Shown: piece by piece, positions 45,718 through 55,052 of the stretch
Layout of the letters: every line of letters begins with the position of its first letter
Position numbering within the stretch: the stretch's first letter is position 1
Origin: Rhizobium sp. J15
Lineage (GTDB): Bacteria > Pseudomonadota > Alphaproteobacteria > Rhizobiales > Rhizobiaceae
DNA: 64,000 nt
Direction of reading: 5' to 3'
Assembly: GCF_002531825.1 (NCBI RefSeq)
Contig: NZ_NWSX01000011.1
Span: forward strand, 1 to 64,000
Translations under genes and position numbers: made by a program
The notes under the pieces: generated by a model
Databases searched by the model: none
What the model was told of the DNA's origin: nothing
Seen by the model: only the letters and a program-made list of their open reading frames with translations

Positions 45718-46808
45718 CGCACTGCCGGCGGCAAGACGTAGAGCGTTATGGCGAAAATCATATAGACCATCAGCACCAGCACGCCGACGAACCATGCCGA
45801 CCGACCGCTGTTGGTGACGAACATCGCAGTGACGGCCGCAAGGAACATCATCGTCACGGCGCCCGGCCAGAATTGCAGATCCATCGGTGACGGGCCGATC
45901 ACGTAACTCATCAGGACCAGAACGGGTGCAACGAACAAGGCGATCTGCGACGCGCTTCCGAGTGCAATGCCGACGCTCAGATCGAGCCGGTTCTTGCGTG
46001 CGCCGGAAAATGCCGAGGCCATTTCGGCGGCGGCGCCAACCAATGCGACGACGATGAAGCCGACGAAGGCCGGGGTCATTCCGAAGGCGACGGCCGCTTC
46101 CTGCACGGATTCGACGAAAATCTCGCTTACCAACGCCACGAGGACGGTAACACCGGCAAGCGTCCCGAGGGCGAGACCGATCGGCCAAGGCGCCTCACCC
46201 GCCTCGCCGTGATCCGCTGATGAGAAAAACTCCCGATGCGTCCCAAGCGTGAACAGCAGCCCCAGCCCGTATCCGATGATCAGCAGAACGGCGAGGCTGA
46301 GGCTGAGCTCTTGGGTGACCGGCGCCGCCGATGCCGCCTCCAATCCGCCAAGCGTCGACGGCATCAGAAGCGCGATCGTCGCCAGAAAAAGCAGGCCGGC
46401 CTGAATGCGCGCGCTCGCCCGGTTGAATTCCTGAATGTGGTATTTGAGGCCGCCAAGCAGAAACGAGGCACCGAGCATGAACAGCGTGTTGGTGACGATC
46501 GCGCCGGCGACGGATGCCTTGACCAGCGTATATTCGCCGGCGCGCAGGGCGGTCAGCGCGATGACCAGTTCGGTGAGATTTCCAAGCGTCGCATTCAGCA
46601 GTCCGCCGGCCGCATCACCCGTTTTGGCGGCGACGGATTCGGTCGCGTGGCTGAGCAGAGCGGCCAGCGGTACAATGGCCAGTACCGAGAGCACGAAAAG
46701 CGCCGTATGGGCTTCGGGGACAAGCACCGCAGCCGAGAATACCACCGGCACAGCGACGAGCAGCCACAATATCGGACTATGGCGAATCTCTTTGAAAAGG
46801 AGGCGCAA
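45714..46808 (-). CDS. Calcium/proton exchanger (CaCA superfamily, Cax/ChaA-like)
   Basis: The 364-residue membrane protein has about eleven helices and the duplicated alpha-repeat motifs GNLTELVIALTAL (first half) and GAAAEMASAFSGARKN (second half). Their acidic residues bind calcium in CAX exchangers. Such proteins expel Ca2+ or K+/Na+ in exchange for protons, mostly at alkaline pH. It is upstream of and overlaps the K+ channel gene. A single GGAG-like site precedes its start. Confidence 0.9.
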   Translation of the reverse strand: MRLLFKEIRHSPILWLLVAVPVVFSAAVLVPEAHTALFVLSVLAIVPLAALLSHATESVAAKTGDAAGGLLNATLGNLTELVIALTALRAGEYTLVKASVAGAIVTNTLFMLGASFLLGGLKYHIQEFNRASARIQAGLLFLATIALLMPSTLGGLEAASAAPVTQELSLSLAVLLIIGYGLGLLFTLGTHREFFSSADHGEAGEAPWPIGLALGTLAGVTVLVALVSEIFVESVQEAAVAFGMTPAFVGFIVVALVGAAAEMASAFSGARKNRLDLSVGIALGSASQIALFVAPVLVLMSYVIGPSPMDLQFWPGAVTMMFLAAVTAMFVTNSGRSAWFVGVLVLMVYMIFAITLYVLPPAVR

Positions 46809-46874
46809 TCTTCACTCCCGTAACCACTCGGAGGGACGAACCTCCGTCCGTCATTGCAGCGTCGGCGCGCAGCA

Positions 46875-47792
46875 TCACTCCGGAAGAGCCGTCTGCCGGA
46901 AGAAGGTCACGACGGCATCGTCAGGCGGGCCGAACCATGTTGTAAAGAACGCCCGGAACGCTGGCGCCGCATAGGCTTGACTCAGGGCGCGATCGACCGC
47001 CAGGCGAAAATCCTCGTCCCCGCGCGCCAGCTCGAGACCGAGCGGTTCGTAGGTGAAATGGCGATCGAGGACGATGAGATTGCCGGAGCTGTCGCTGCGG
47101 GCGGCAGCATCCATCAGCAGCGGCATGTCGCCGAAGAGCACCGCCGAACTGCCGTCCAGAACACGCTCGATCCCCTGCTGATAGTCGCTGACGGGCGTCG
47201 CCGTCGCCGCGAGCTGGAAGGTCTTGATCCTGTCGGACAGCCAGCCTTCGCTCGTCGTGCCCGCGATCGAGGAGAATGTCTTGTGTTCGAGGATCGTGCG
47301 GGCCGGCGCGCCGCGCCAGATGGGCCGGCTCGATGGCTCGCCATATTGCAGAACTTCGCGCAATGCCAGCGGCGCGCTCGTGCTGAGCAGCGCCCCGGTG
47401 CCGCTCGGGAAGATCGGGAGCGAGAATGAAACCTGCTGCCGGCGGTTGAGCGTCACCGGCTCCGCGGCACAGACAAGATCCGCCGTGCCATCCTGTATGG
47501 CACGCACCTTCGCCTCACCCGACAGGGAAATCCATTCCACATCGAGTTTCGGCAGATTCAGCTGCGCCCTCAAACTGTCGGCGATCCCATTGCAGAGGGC
47601 AACCGTATAGCCGTCGGGCTTGCCCTGGGCGTCGAACGAAAAAGGCCTTGCATCCGGGTCGTAGCCGAGTTTCAACGCGCTGGTCGTCCTGACGCGGTCG
47701 AGCGTCTGCGCGTGCAGTGTGGCGGCCCACCCGGCCGTCGCGGCGAGGACGGAGGCGGCGAATACCCCCCAGCGACCGTTTCTCCCTGACAT
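46875..47792 (-). CDS. Orphan amino-acid-type solute-binding protein
   Basis: The 305-residue exported protein has a signal peptide (about 1-28, ending in LHAQ) and the type II fold of polar amino acid binding proteins (ALKLGYDPDARPFSFDAQGKPDGY; DLVCAAEPVTLNRRQQVSFS). No permease or ATPase is nearby; instead it follows potE by 17 bases and ends the decarboxylase operon. It may feed arginine/ornithine/lysine to a distant importer, or sense them. GGAGG precedes the start. Confidence 0.85.
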   Translation of the reverse strand: MSGRNGRWGVFAASVLAATAGWAATLHAQTLDRVRTTSALKLGYDPDARPFSFDAQGKPDGYTVALCNGIADSLRAQLNLPKLDVEWISLSGEAKVRAIQDGTADLVCAAEPVTLNRRQQVSFSLPIFPSGTGALLSTSAPLALREVLQYGEPSSRPIWRGAPARTILEHKTFSSIAGTTSEGWLSDRIKTFQLAATATPVSDYQQGIERVLDGSSAVLFGDMPLLMDAAARSDSSGNLIVLDRHFTYEPLGLELARGDEDFRLAVDRALSQAYAAPAFRAFFTTWFGPPDDAVVTFFRQTALPE

Positions 47793-47809
47793 GATTGGTC
47801 CTCCTTGTG

Positions 47810-49168
47810 TTACTCGGCCGGCGCCCGGTTCACGCCGCTGGCAAAACGCGGGGCGATGAGCCCATAAATGATGAAACCGATCCCTGTGACGATCATGCCG
47901 CCGAGAACCGCATCCTTGCCGGAGGCGTAGATGGCGAAAACGCTGTAGGCCATGCCGACCATGGCGATGACGGCGTTCAGCCGGTATTTCGCCTGAGGCA
48001 CGCGGGCAGCCTTCATCATGACGAACAGCGCCGAAAGCGCGATGATGTAGGGCAGCACATTGGTTACGACGGCGAGATTGACCAGCGCCGAAAATTGCTC
48101 GCTGAGCGTCGGCGATATGGTCATCAGCGCCAGGCACGTCTGCACGATGCCGAGAATGATCATGCCGCTGACCGGCGCGCCCATCTCGTTCACACGGGAA
48201 AATATGGATGGGAACATCCGCTCTTCCGCCGCGGTTCGCGCCGTCTGGGCAATGGTGAACTGCCAGCCCAGCAGCGAGCCGAGGCAGGCGAGCACCGCCA
48301 GCGCCATGACGATCGAACCGATCGTCGGGTTGAACATCGTGGCATAGGCCAATGCGAAGGGCCCCGTGGAGGTGGCGAGATCGGCATTCGGCACGATGCC
48401 CTGGATGACCGTCGTCGACAGGATATAGATGACGGCTGCCCCGAGCGTGCCGAACATGCAGGCGAGCGGTACGTCGCGCTTGGGGTTTTCGACGGCATCG
48501 GAATTCTGCGCCGCCGACTCCATGCCGAGGAAGGCCCAGAGGGTCAGCGAAATGCTCGATCCCATGCCCTGCGCCAGCGACAGCCCTTTCGGATTCCAGG
48601 CGGCGCCGAAAGTGCTTGAGCTGAACCAGAGCCAGCCGATGATCGACAGCAGGCCGACAGGAAGGATGACGCCCCAGACCGTAACCGAACCGATGCGCCC
48701 GGTAATGCGCGGACCGCCGAAATTGGCGGCCGTGGTCAGCCACAGCAGGATGATCAGCGCCAGGCAGGTCATGATCGGCGTGGACGTCAGCACCGGGAAA
48801 AATCCGGCAAGATAGCCGACGGCGGAGATGCCGATCGCGACATTACCGACGGCAAGCGAAAGGAAATACAGGAAGAACACCATGAAGTAGCCGTCTTTCC
48901 CGTAAGCATCCTCCGCATAGGCGGACATGCCGCCGGGGCGCTGGTTGAACAGCCCGGCCTGGGCGAAGCCGTAAGCGATCGCCATCGAGCCGATGGCGGT
49001 CACGAGCCAGGAAAGCAGCGAGATCGCGCCGACCTGGGCCATATTGGCCGGCAGCATGATGATACCAGACCCCATCATGTTGACCGCGACGATGAAGGTC
49101 AGTTGCACCAGGTTCATCTTTTTCTTGGTCGTGGTCTCGGCCGCAAGATGCATCGCGTTATCGGTCAT
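47810..49168 (-). CDS. potE: Putrescine/ornithine antiporter (APC family)
   Basis: The 452-residue protein has twelve membrane helices and follows E. coli PotE closely in memory-based comparison (NMMGSGIIMLPA; WLVTAIGSMAIAYGFA; TLWAFLGMESA; LGSLLGWQFTIAQ). PotE swaps internal putrescine for external ornithine, which with ornithine decarboxylase consumes protons and builds membrane potential. The start at 49168 follows GGGAGAG; the ORF's first ATG is 12 codons earlier. It lies 19 bases after the ornithine decarboxylase gene. Confidence 0.93.
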   Translation of the reverse strand: MTDNAMHLAAETTTKKKMNLVQLTFIVAVNMMGSGIIMLPANMAQVGAISLLSWLVTAIGSMAIAYGFAQAGLFNQRPGGMSAYAEDAYGKDGYFMVFFLYFLSLAVGNVAIGISAVGYLAGFFPVLTSTPIMTCLALIILLWLTTAANFGGPRITGRIGSVTVWGVILPVGLLSIIGWLWFSSSTFGAAWNPKGLSLAQGMGSSISLTLWAFLGMESAAQNSDAVENPKRDVPLACMFGTLGAAVIYILSTTVIQGIVPNADLATSTGPFALAYATMFNPTIGSIVMALAVLACLGSLLGWQFTIAQTARTAAEERMFPSIFSRVNEMGAPVSGMIILGIVQTCLALMTISPTLSEQFSALVNLAVVTNVLPYIIALSALFVMMKAARVPQAKYRLNAVIAMVGMAYSVFAIYASGKDAVLGGMIVTGIGFIIYGLIAPRFASGVNRAPAE

Positions 49169-49187
49169 GACGAAACTCTCCCTGCGT

Positions 49188-51551
49188 CTACTCGCGCACG
49201 ACATATGTGTGGAATGTGATCCGGCCTTCGATCCGTTCCTGGAACACGCCCTGAACCTCGTAGTTGAAGCCCGGAAACCGGTTGAAGGATTCCTCGAAGG
49301 CCAGGAAATAATCCCGCATCGGCTTCGCCCGCTCGTCCCAGCGCTCTCCCGGCACGATGACGCCGATACCCGGCGGATAGATCAGCGCCAGCGTCGCCGA
49401 GATGCGGCCGGCGGCCTGCGTCAGCGGCACATAATCGACATTGTTGGCGACCAGCGCCTCATAGGCTTGCTTCGGCGCCATTGCCGGCTCCGGAAAACTC
49501 TCGGAGCGGAAGCACAGGCGCTGCAACTCCTTGACGCCCGCCTCGCGATAGAAGGAATGCATCTCCCGGCAGACCTGGCGGACGGTATAGCCGGCATAGC
49601 GCTCGCGATTGGCTGCATAGACGGTGGGCAGCACTTCCTGCAGCGGCGCATCGCGGTCCCAGAGGTTCTTGAACTTGACCAGCTTGGCGACGAGCGTGTT
49701 CAGCTTGCTCTCGTCTTCGGCCGGCGTGAGCAGAAAGAGCAGGCTGTTCAAGTCGCATTTTTCAGGCACGACCCGCTGCTCGCGCAGATAGTTGGCAACG
49801 ACGGTCGCCGGAATGCCGAATTCGCGATAGTCGCCGGTGCTCCTGTCGATGCCGGGTGTCAGGATCGCAAGTTTGTTCGGATCGACCATGGTGTAGCCCG
49901 GCGCATAGCCTGAATAACCGTGCCACTTCGCCTCGGGATCGAACCGCCAGCACTGCTGCTCGCGCTTCAGCACCTCGGTCGGCACGTCTTCCCATCTGAC
50001 GTCGACGAGATCGCTCGTATGCTTCGAGCCCGAGACCGAAACCCCGTCCGGCACGAAGGGATCGAAGAACCATTGCTCTTCCGGGCTCGCGGCCTTCGAC
50101 TCGTAATGCGCAACGAAACCGCGCAGCTTCTTGCGCACCTCGATCCCGAGCTCGATGCAGCGATCCCAAAGCATTTCGCCTGCCTTGCCTTCATGCACCT
50201 TGGCGTTGACATCGAGCGAAGCGAAGAGCGGATAAAAGGGCGAAGTGGACACATGCATCAGCAGCGATTCATTGAAGCGCTTGTGTTCGACGAACCTGCG
50301 CTGGCCGCTGATATGTTCGTCCCGCTTGTGGATCTGTGACGCCTGGGAGAAGCCGGCCCCCTGCTTGTGAACCGACTGGGTGGAGAACAGCCCCGGCATG
50401 TCGGCCTTCAGGTCTTTCAGGCGCATCGGGCTGTGGCCCTCGAAGAGCGGGTGGAAGGCGTTGTAGCCGATCCAGGCCTCGTCCCAGAGCACGTAATCGC
50501 AGAGATGACCGAGCTTCTCCATCACCTGGCTGACATTGTAGATCGTGCCGTCATAGGTCGCGAGCTGGATGCAGGCCAGGCGGAAGGGCCTTTCCGCATT
50601 GGCACGGCTTTTGTCGGCGACGAGCGGATGCTCCTCTATCCTGCGCCGCAGCCAGCTCTCGTCCCAGGCCTCCCAATCGACCGCCCCGATCATACCGAAG
50701 GAGTTGCGGGCCGTCGGCAGATAGATCGGAATAGCGCCGGCCTGGACGAGGGCACCCTGATGCAGCGATTTGTGATTGTTGCGATCGAAGAGCACGAGAT
50801 CGCCGCTGCGCAGCACCGCGTTGGCGACGACCTTGTTGGAGGTGCTCGTTCCGTTCAGGATGAAATAGGTGCGGTCGGCGCCGAAAATGCGCGCCGCCTG
50901 TTTCTGGGCTTCGACGGCGGGGCCTTCATGGATCAGCAGATCGCCGAGATCGACATCGGCATTGCAGAGGTCGTTGCGGAAAATGCTCTCGCCGAAATAT
51001 TTGAAGAAGAGCTGCCCGGCCGGCGACTTTCGATAGAACTGGCCGCCCTGATGGCCGGGGCAATCGAAGGCGATATTGGCCTCCCCGTCATAGGCCATCA
51101 TGCCGCCGAAGAAGGGCGGCAGCAAAGATTTGCCGTAATTGACCGCACTGGAGACGATCTGCTTGGCGTAGAAGGTCGGCGTCTGCTGGCCGAGATAAAC
51201 GAAGCCATCCACTTCGCCGGCCATTTCGACGACATCCATATCCGCGATCGTCAGCGTATCGGCCATCGCCCAGATCGGCGTGCGGAAACCAATATCCCTG
51301 ACGGAACGCAGGAAGCCGCGAGCCGCCTGCAGCTTGCCACCCTCGACCGAGCCGACATAGGCGCCGACATCCGCATCCTCGGACACATCGGCCGAATAGT
51401 CGCCGCGCAGTTCCACCTCGAAGCCTTGGGCATTGATCTGTGCGACCAATTCCTGCGCCTGAGAATTGTCACGGTCGACAACGGCCACGATCTTCAGCAT
51501 CTTGTGGAACGGTATGGCAACCGTCGGAGATTTCACATCGCGCGGGATCAT
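49188..51551 (-). CDS. speF: Inducible ornithine decarboxylase (SpeF/SpeC type)
   Basis: This PLP enzyme converts ornithine to putrescine and CO2, using up a proton. The 787-residue protein has an N-terminal receiver-like wing domain (about 15-130) and the PLP-lysine motif SVHKQGAGFSQASQIHK, which matches bacterial ornithine decarboxylases rather than the STHK type. Also visible is HVSTSPFYPLFASLDVNAK. Its ATG overlaps the stop of the other decarboxylase (ATGA). With potE downstream it makes a complete ornithine/putrescine proton-consuming system. It is about 60 residues longer than E. coli SpeF, mainly at the N terminus. Confidence 0.93.
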   Translation of the reverse strand: MIPRDVKSPTVAIPFHKMLKIVAVVDRDNSQAQELVAQINAQGFEVELRGDYSADVSEDADVGAYVGSVEGGKLQAARGFLRSVRDIGFRTPIWAMADTLTIADMDVVEMAGEVDGFVYLGQQTPTFYAKQIVSSAVNYGKSLLPPFFGGMMAYDGEANIAFDCPGHQGGQFYRKSPAGQLFFKYFGESIFRNDLCNADVDLGDLLIHEGPAVEAQKQAARIFGADRTYFILNGTSTSNKVVANAVLRSGDLVLFDRNNHKSLHQGALVQAGAIPIYLPTARNSFGMIGAVDWEAWDESWLRRRIEEHPLVADKSRANAERPFRLACIQLATYDGTIYNVSQVMEKLGHLCDYVLWDEAWIGYNAFHPLFEGHSPMRLKDLKADMPGLFSTQSVHKQGAGFSQASQIHKRDEHISGQRRFVEHKRFNESLLMHVSTSPFYPLFASLDVNAKVHEGKAGEMLWDRCIELGIEVRKKLRGFVAHYESKAASPEEQWFFDPFVPDGVSVSGSKHTSDLVDVRWEDVPTEVLKREQQCWRFDPEAKWHGYSGYAPGYTMVDPNKLAILTPGIDRSTGDYREFGIPATVVANYLREQRVVPEKCDLNSLLFLLTPAEDESKLNTLVAKLVKFKNLWDRDAPLQEVLPTVYAANRERYAGYTVRQVCREMHSFYREAGVKELQRLCFRSESFPEPAMAPKQAYEALVANNVDYVPLTQAAGRISATLALIYPPGIGVIVPGERWDERAKPMRDYFLAFEESFNRFPGFNYEVQGVFQERIEGRITFHTYVVRE

Positions 51552-53809
51552 TCCTGTCCCTCCTCTGCAATGCAATCGACGAGATAGCGGCGGCCGCCGT
51601 CGCCGGGAGCGAAGCGAAGGCCATGGATATCGGTTTCGAAACCGGGAAACTTTCGGTCGAAATCGCGGGCGTAGAGCAGATAGTCCTGAATGGACTTCGT
51701 CGACTGGGTGATCCGCTCGCCCGGCATGATCAGCGGAATTCCCGGCGGATAGGGAACGATCATCACGGCGAGGATGCGGTTCATGAGACCGTCGATTTCG
51801 ACACTCTCGATCCGGCTCTTGACCAGCCGGTCGTAGGCATCGGCAGGACGCAGCGCCATTTCGGGCAGCACCGTGTACATCTCGCGCTGCGCCTTCGGCA
51901 CGTCGTCCTTGCGGTAGACCGCATGGATCTCTCCGCACAGATCCTTCAGCCCCATGCCGGCATAGGCTTCCGGATGCGCTGCGGCAAGCGACGGCAGCGC
52001 CCGCGTCAATGGCGCATTGGCATCGTAGAGGTCCTTGAAATTGATGAGCTCGGTGACGAGCGTGCTCCACTTGCCGCGGGTGATGCCCATCGAGAAGAGA
52101 ACCAGGAAGGAATAGAGCCCGGTCTTTTCGATCTCGATCCGCCGGGAGGAGAGGAACTTGGTGATAACCGCCGCCGGAATCCCCTGTTCCTGCATGATGC
52201 CGCTGGCCGAAAGACCCGGCGATAGGATGGTGACCTTGATCGGATCGACCATGACATGATTTTCGGCAAGGTCTGCAAAACCATGCCAAGGATCGCCCGG
52301 CTTCAGCACCCAGTCGGCATGAGTATCGCTCGGCGTCTGTTCGGCGACCGTCGGCTCCCACACATCGAACCACCAGCTGCCTTCCGTCTGTTTTCTCACG
52401 CCATTCATCGCCCGGCGGAAGCTGATCGCCTCATCGATCGTCTCCTGTACGAGCGCACGTCCCGCCGGCTGCTCCATCATCGCGGCGGCGACATCGCAGG
52501 AGGCGATGATGCCGTATTGCGGCGAGGTCGAGGTGTGCATCATGAAGGCTTCGTTGAAGCGCGTGACGTCGAGACGTTTGTTCTCGGCGTGCTGGATGTG
52601 GATCATCGATGCCTGCGAGAGCGCGGCCAGCAGCTTGTGCGTCGAGTGCGTCGCAAAGGTAATGGCATTTTTCGATCGCGCCGGCTGGTTCGACGAGATG
52701 CCGTGAAAACCATCATAGAATTCGTGGAAATTGGCATAGGCATACCAGGCCTCGTCGAAGTGCAGCACCTCGACCGCATCGCCAAGCGAAGCCTTGATCG
52801 CATCGACGTTGTAGCAGAGGCCGTCATAGGTCGAGTTGGTGATGACCATCAGCCGGACCTTGCCGCTCGTCTGCCCGGCAAAGGGGCTTGCGGCAATCTT
52901 GCCGGCGATTGCCTCAGGCGTGAACTGGTCCTTCGAGATCGGTCCTATGATCCCGAGCCCGTTGCGCGAGGGGATCAGATAGATCGGCGTGGCACCCGTC
53001 ATGATCAGGGAATGCAGGATGGATTTGTGGCAGTTGCGGTCGCACAGCACGAGATCGCCGCGCCCGACCATGCCATGCCAGACAATCTTGTTGGCGGTCG
53101 ACGTGCCGCCGACGACGAACAGGGTTTCGTCCGTGCCGAAAATGCGCGCGGCATTGCGCTCGCCCTCGGCGATCGGCCCGACATGATCCAGTAGCGAACC
53201 CACGCTGCCGACCGAGACCGAGATGTCGGAGCGCAGCGTGTTTTCACCGAAGAACGTATAGAAGAGCTGGCCGACCGGGCTCTTGCGGAACGCGACGCCG
53301 CCGCCGTGGCCGGGCGTGTGCCAGGAATAGGCGCCCTCGAGCGTATAATCCATCAACGCCTTGAACATCGGCGGCGGCAGCCGGTCGAGATAGTTGCGGG
53401 CGGCCTGCGCGATGGCGCGCGCCATGAATTCCGCCGTATCCTCGAACAGCCGGAAGAAGGCATTGGCGTGGCGCAGCACTGCAGCTGGCACGTCTTCCGC
53501 GGTCGTATCGTCGCCGAACAGGAAGATCGGCAGGCGGTCGTTCCTCTGGCGCTTTGCGGCCAGAACCTCTCCGAGCACCTGCCAGCGCGTGACCTTGTCC
53601 TCGGCGCCGTCGACGGAAACCAGCCAGCAGGATTCGGTGTTGAAGATATGCACCAGGCGCCGCGCATCCTCATAGGAAACGCCGGAAACGATCCGGAAGC
53701 CCTCCTTCTCGATTGCAGCAGCCAGATCGCGCATGCCGCGTCCGGCGGCGCTCTTGCCATCAAAATCCTCGTCGATAACGGCTATTGGAAATGCCTTCTG
53801 GAATTCCAT
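51548..53809 (-). CDS. PLP-dependent arginine/lysine decarboxylase (AdiA/CadA group)
   Basis: The 753-residue enzyme has the receiver-like wing (about 1-130), then the PLP domain with HTPGHGGGVAF, HFDEAWYAY and the cofactor lysine in THSTHKLLAALSQASMIH, and a C-terminal domain ending GFETDIHG. STHK marks the arginine/lysine subgroup. Its length is close to AdiA (755), while stretches such as MPGERIT recall lysine decarboxylase, so arginine versus lysine is unresolved. It is the first gene of the four-gene operon behind a perfect anaerobox and overlaps speF. GGAGGAAGG-like sequence precedes the start. Confidence 0.9.
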   Translation of the reverse strand: MEFQKAFPIAVIDEDFDGKSAAGRGMRDLAAAIEKEGFRIVSGVSYEDARRLVHIFNTESCWLVSVDGAEDKVTRWQVLGEVLAAKRQRNDRLPIFLFGDDTTAEDVPAAVLRHANAFFRLFEDTAEFMARAIAQAARNYLDRLPPPMFKALMDYTLEGAYSWHTPGHGGGVAFRKSPVGQLFYTFFGENTLRSDISVSVGSVGSLLDHVGPIAEGERNAARIFGTDETLFVVGGTSTANKIVWHGMVGRGDLVLCDRNCHKSILHSLIMTGATPIYLIPSRNGLGIIGPISKDQFTPEAIAGKIAASPFAGQTSGKVRLMVITNSTYDGLCYNVDAIKASLGDAVEVLHFDEAWYAYANFHEFYDGFHGISSNQPARSKNAITFATHSTHKLLAALSQASMIHIQHAENKRLDVTRFNEAFMMHTSTSPQYGIIASCDVAAAMMEQPAGRALVQETIDEAISFRRAMNGVRKQTEGSWWFDVWEPTVAEQTPSDTHADWVLKPGDPWHGFADLAENHVMVDPIKVTILSPGLSASGIMQEQGIPAAVITKFLSSRRIEIEKTGLYSFLVLFSMGITRGKWSTLVTELINFKDLYDANAPLTRALPSLAAAHPEAYAGMGLKDLCGEIHAVYRKDDVPKAQREMYTVLPEMALRPADAYDRLVKSRIESVEIDGLMNRILAVMIVPYPPGIPLIMPGERITQSTKSIQDYLLYARDFDRKFPGFETDIHGLRFAPGDGGRRYLVDCIAEEGQE

Positions 53810-53878
53810 GCCTTCCTCCAGAAACCGAGCGTCAAAGGCCGTGGCCGCTCTGCAGCGATCCGCATCTCAGCTGGAAGG

Positions 53879-53920
53879 ATGGTACATGACGGGTGGTGCA
53901 CCGTCGTTGATTGCAATCAA
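53879..53920 (-). promoter_or_regulatory. Perfect FNR/FixK anaerobox and -10 of the decarboxylase operon
   Basis: TTGATTGCAATCAA (53907-53920) is an exact match to the FNR/FixK consensus and a perfect palindrome. On the minus strand TACCAT (53884-53879) sits 22 bases away, correct for class II activation. The predicted transcript starts about 60 bases before the decarboxylase ATG. Confidence 0.88.
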
Positions 53921-53954
53921 CGTCAGGCAAAGCATTTCAATATCGATAGGGGGC

Positions 53955-54881
53955 CTATTCCGCCCATTCCGCATCGGCCGTGAAGGCGATCGTCAGCCAG
54001 CGATTGGCGCTCTCATCGCCGATCGCATCGCCGATCTCGTCCCTCAGCGCGTCCCATTCCTCCACCGTCTTCGCGGGAAGTCCTTCGGGCACGATGAAAT
54101 AGAGCTCGATCTGCATTGCCCGGCCGACCTGGGCGACATAGGCGCGATGCGAGAGGAAACCGAGGCGGCGAACGGCTTCCGAGGCAACGCGGTCGACATG
54201 CTCCTGGAGGTCGACGGGAGCAATCAGCAGGATTTCGGTCAACGCCTTCCAGACGGTGCCGATCGGAAGCGGGATCATGACCAGGCAGACCAGCGCCAGA
54301 ACCGCGGGGTCCATGTAGCTGGCGACCCAGGCGGCCGGCGTCGCCTGTACGGCCATACCGATCAGAAATGCAATCAGCAGGGCTAGCGCGATGGCGCCGG
54401 ACATGATCCAGGCCTTGATGTCGAGCGAGACGAAATCGGATTTGATGCGGGCGTTCAGCCTGATGCCGAGAAAAACCATGGCGACGCAGACAAGCAGGGT
54501 CGCCGCGGAATAGGCGACCGCCATGCCGAACTGCAGTTCGTGGCCGCCGTTCAGGATGCTGATGATCGCGCTGATCAGCGCATAGATGGCGACCGCGATC
54601 AGCAGACAGCCATTGAGCATCAGCACCATGGGCTCCAGATGCCAGAAACCCATGGTAAAGCGGTTTCGGATCCTGCCGGATTTCGCGTCGCTCTGCGTCG
54701 ATTTGACGATAAGGCTGGAAACCCCGAGTGCAAGGCCGGTCATGGCCGCATCGGCCAGCGAATAAACGCCGTCGAAGGCGATCGAGAACGAACCGGAAAG
54801 GATGCCGAAGACAATCCCGAGCGTAGCAACCACGACCGTCGCCGCGATCGAGACCCTGAGAAACCCCTGCTCCCCCAACAT
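53955..54881 (-). CDS. CDF-superfamily membrane protein with altered metal site
   Basis: The 308-residue protein has about six membrane helices and a C-terminal cytoplasmic alpha/beta domain as in cation diffusion facilitators. Helix 2 reads AFDGVYSLADAA, so the first of the two site-A aspartates is tyrosine. Helix 5 reads SLDIKAWIMSGA and lacks the usual HxxxD. Three of four canonical zinc ligands therefore seem lost, and the transported ion, if any, is unknown. Start 54881 follows GGAGG; the ATG at 54908 has no such site. It lies upstream of the decarboxylase operon but before its anaerobox. Confidence 0.8.
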   Translation of the reverse strand: MLGEQGFLRVSIAATVVVATLGIVFGILSGSFSIAFDGVYSLADAAMTGLALGVSSLIVKSTQSDAKSGRIRNRFTMGFWHLEPMVLMLNGCLLIAVAIYALISAIISILNGGHELQFGMAVAYSAATLLVCVAMVFLGIRLNARIKSDFVSLDIKAWIMSGAIALALLIAFLIGMAVQATPAAWVASYMDPAVLALVCLVMIPLPIGTVWKALTEILLIAPVDLQEHVDRVASEAVRRLGFLSHRAYVAQVGRAMQIELYFIVPEGLPAKTVEEWDALRDEIGDAIGDESANRWLTIAFTADAEWAE

Positions 54882-55052
54882 CCTCGCCCCGCCTCCGACA
54901 CCCTTCATGCCAATCGTTTTATGCTGATCGTGAAGGCAAGGCGAGGTGGGTCTGCTTTTTCTCCTGGCGGTCGCGGTCCCGCAGCAACCGCGCGAGTATC
55001 CGAGCGAGGAGGCCGCGCGGCTCAGCCTGGGTCTGTCCTGGGCAGAAACCGG

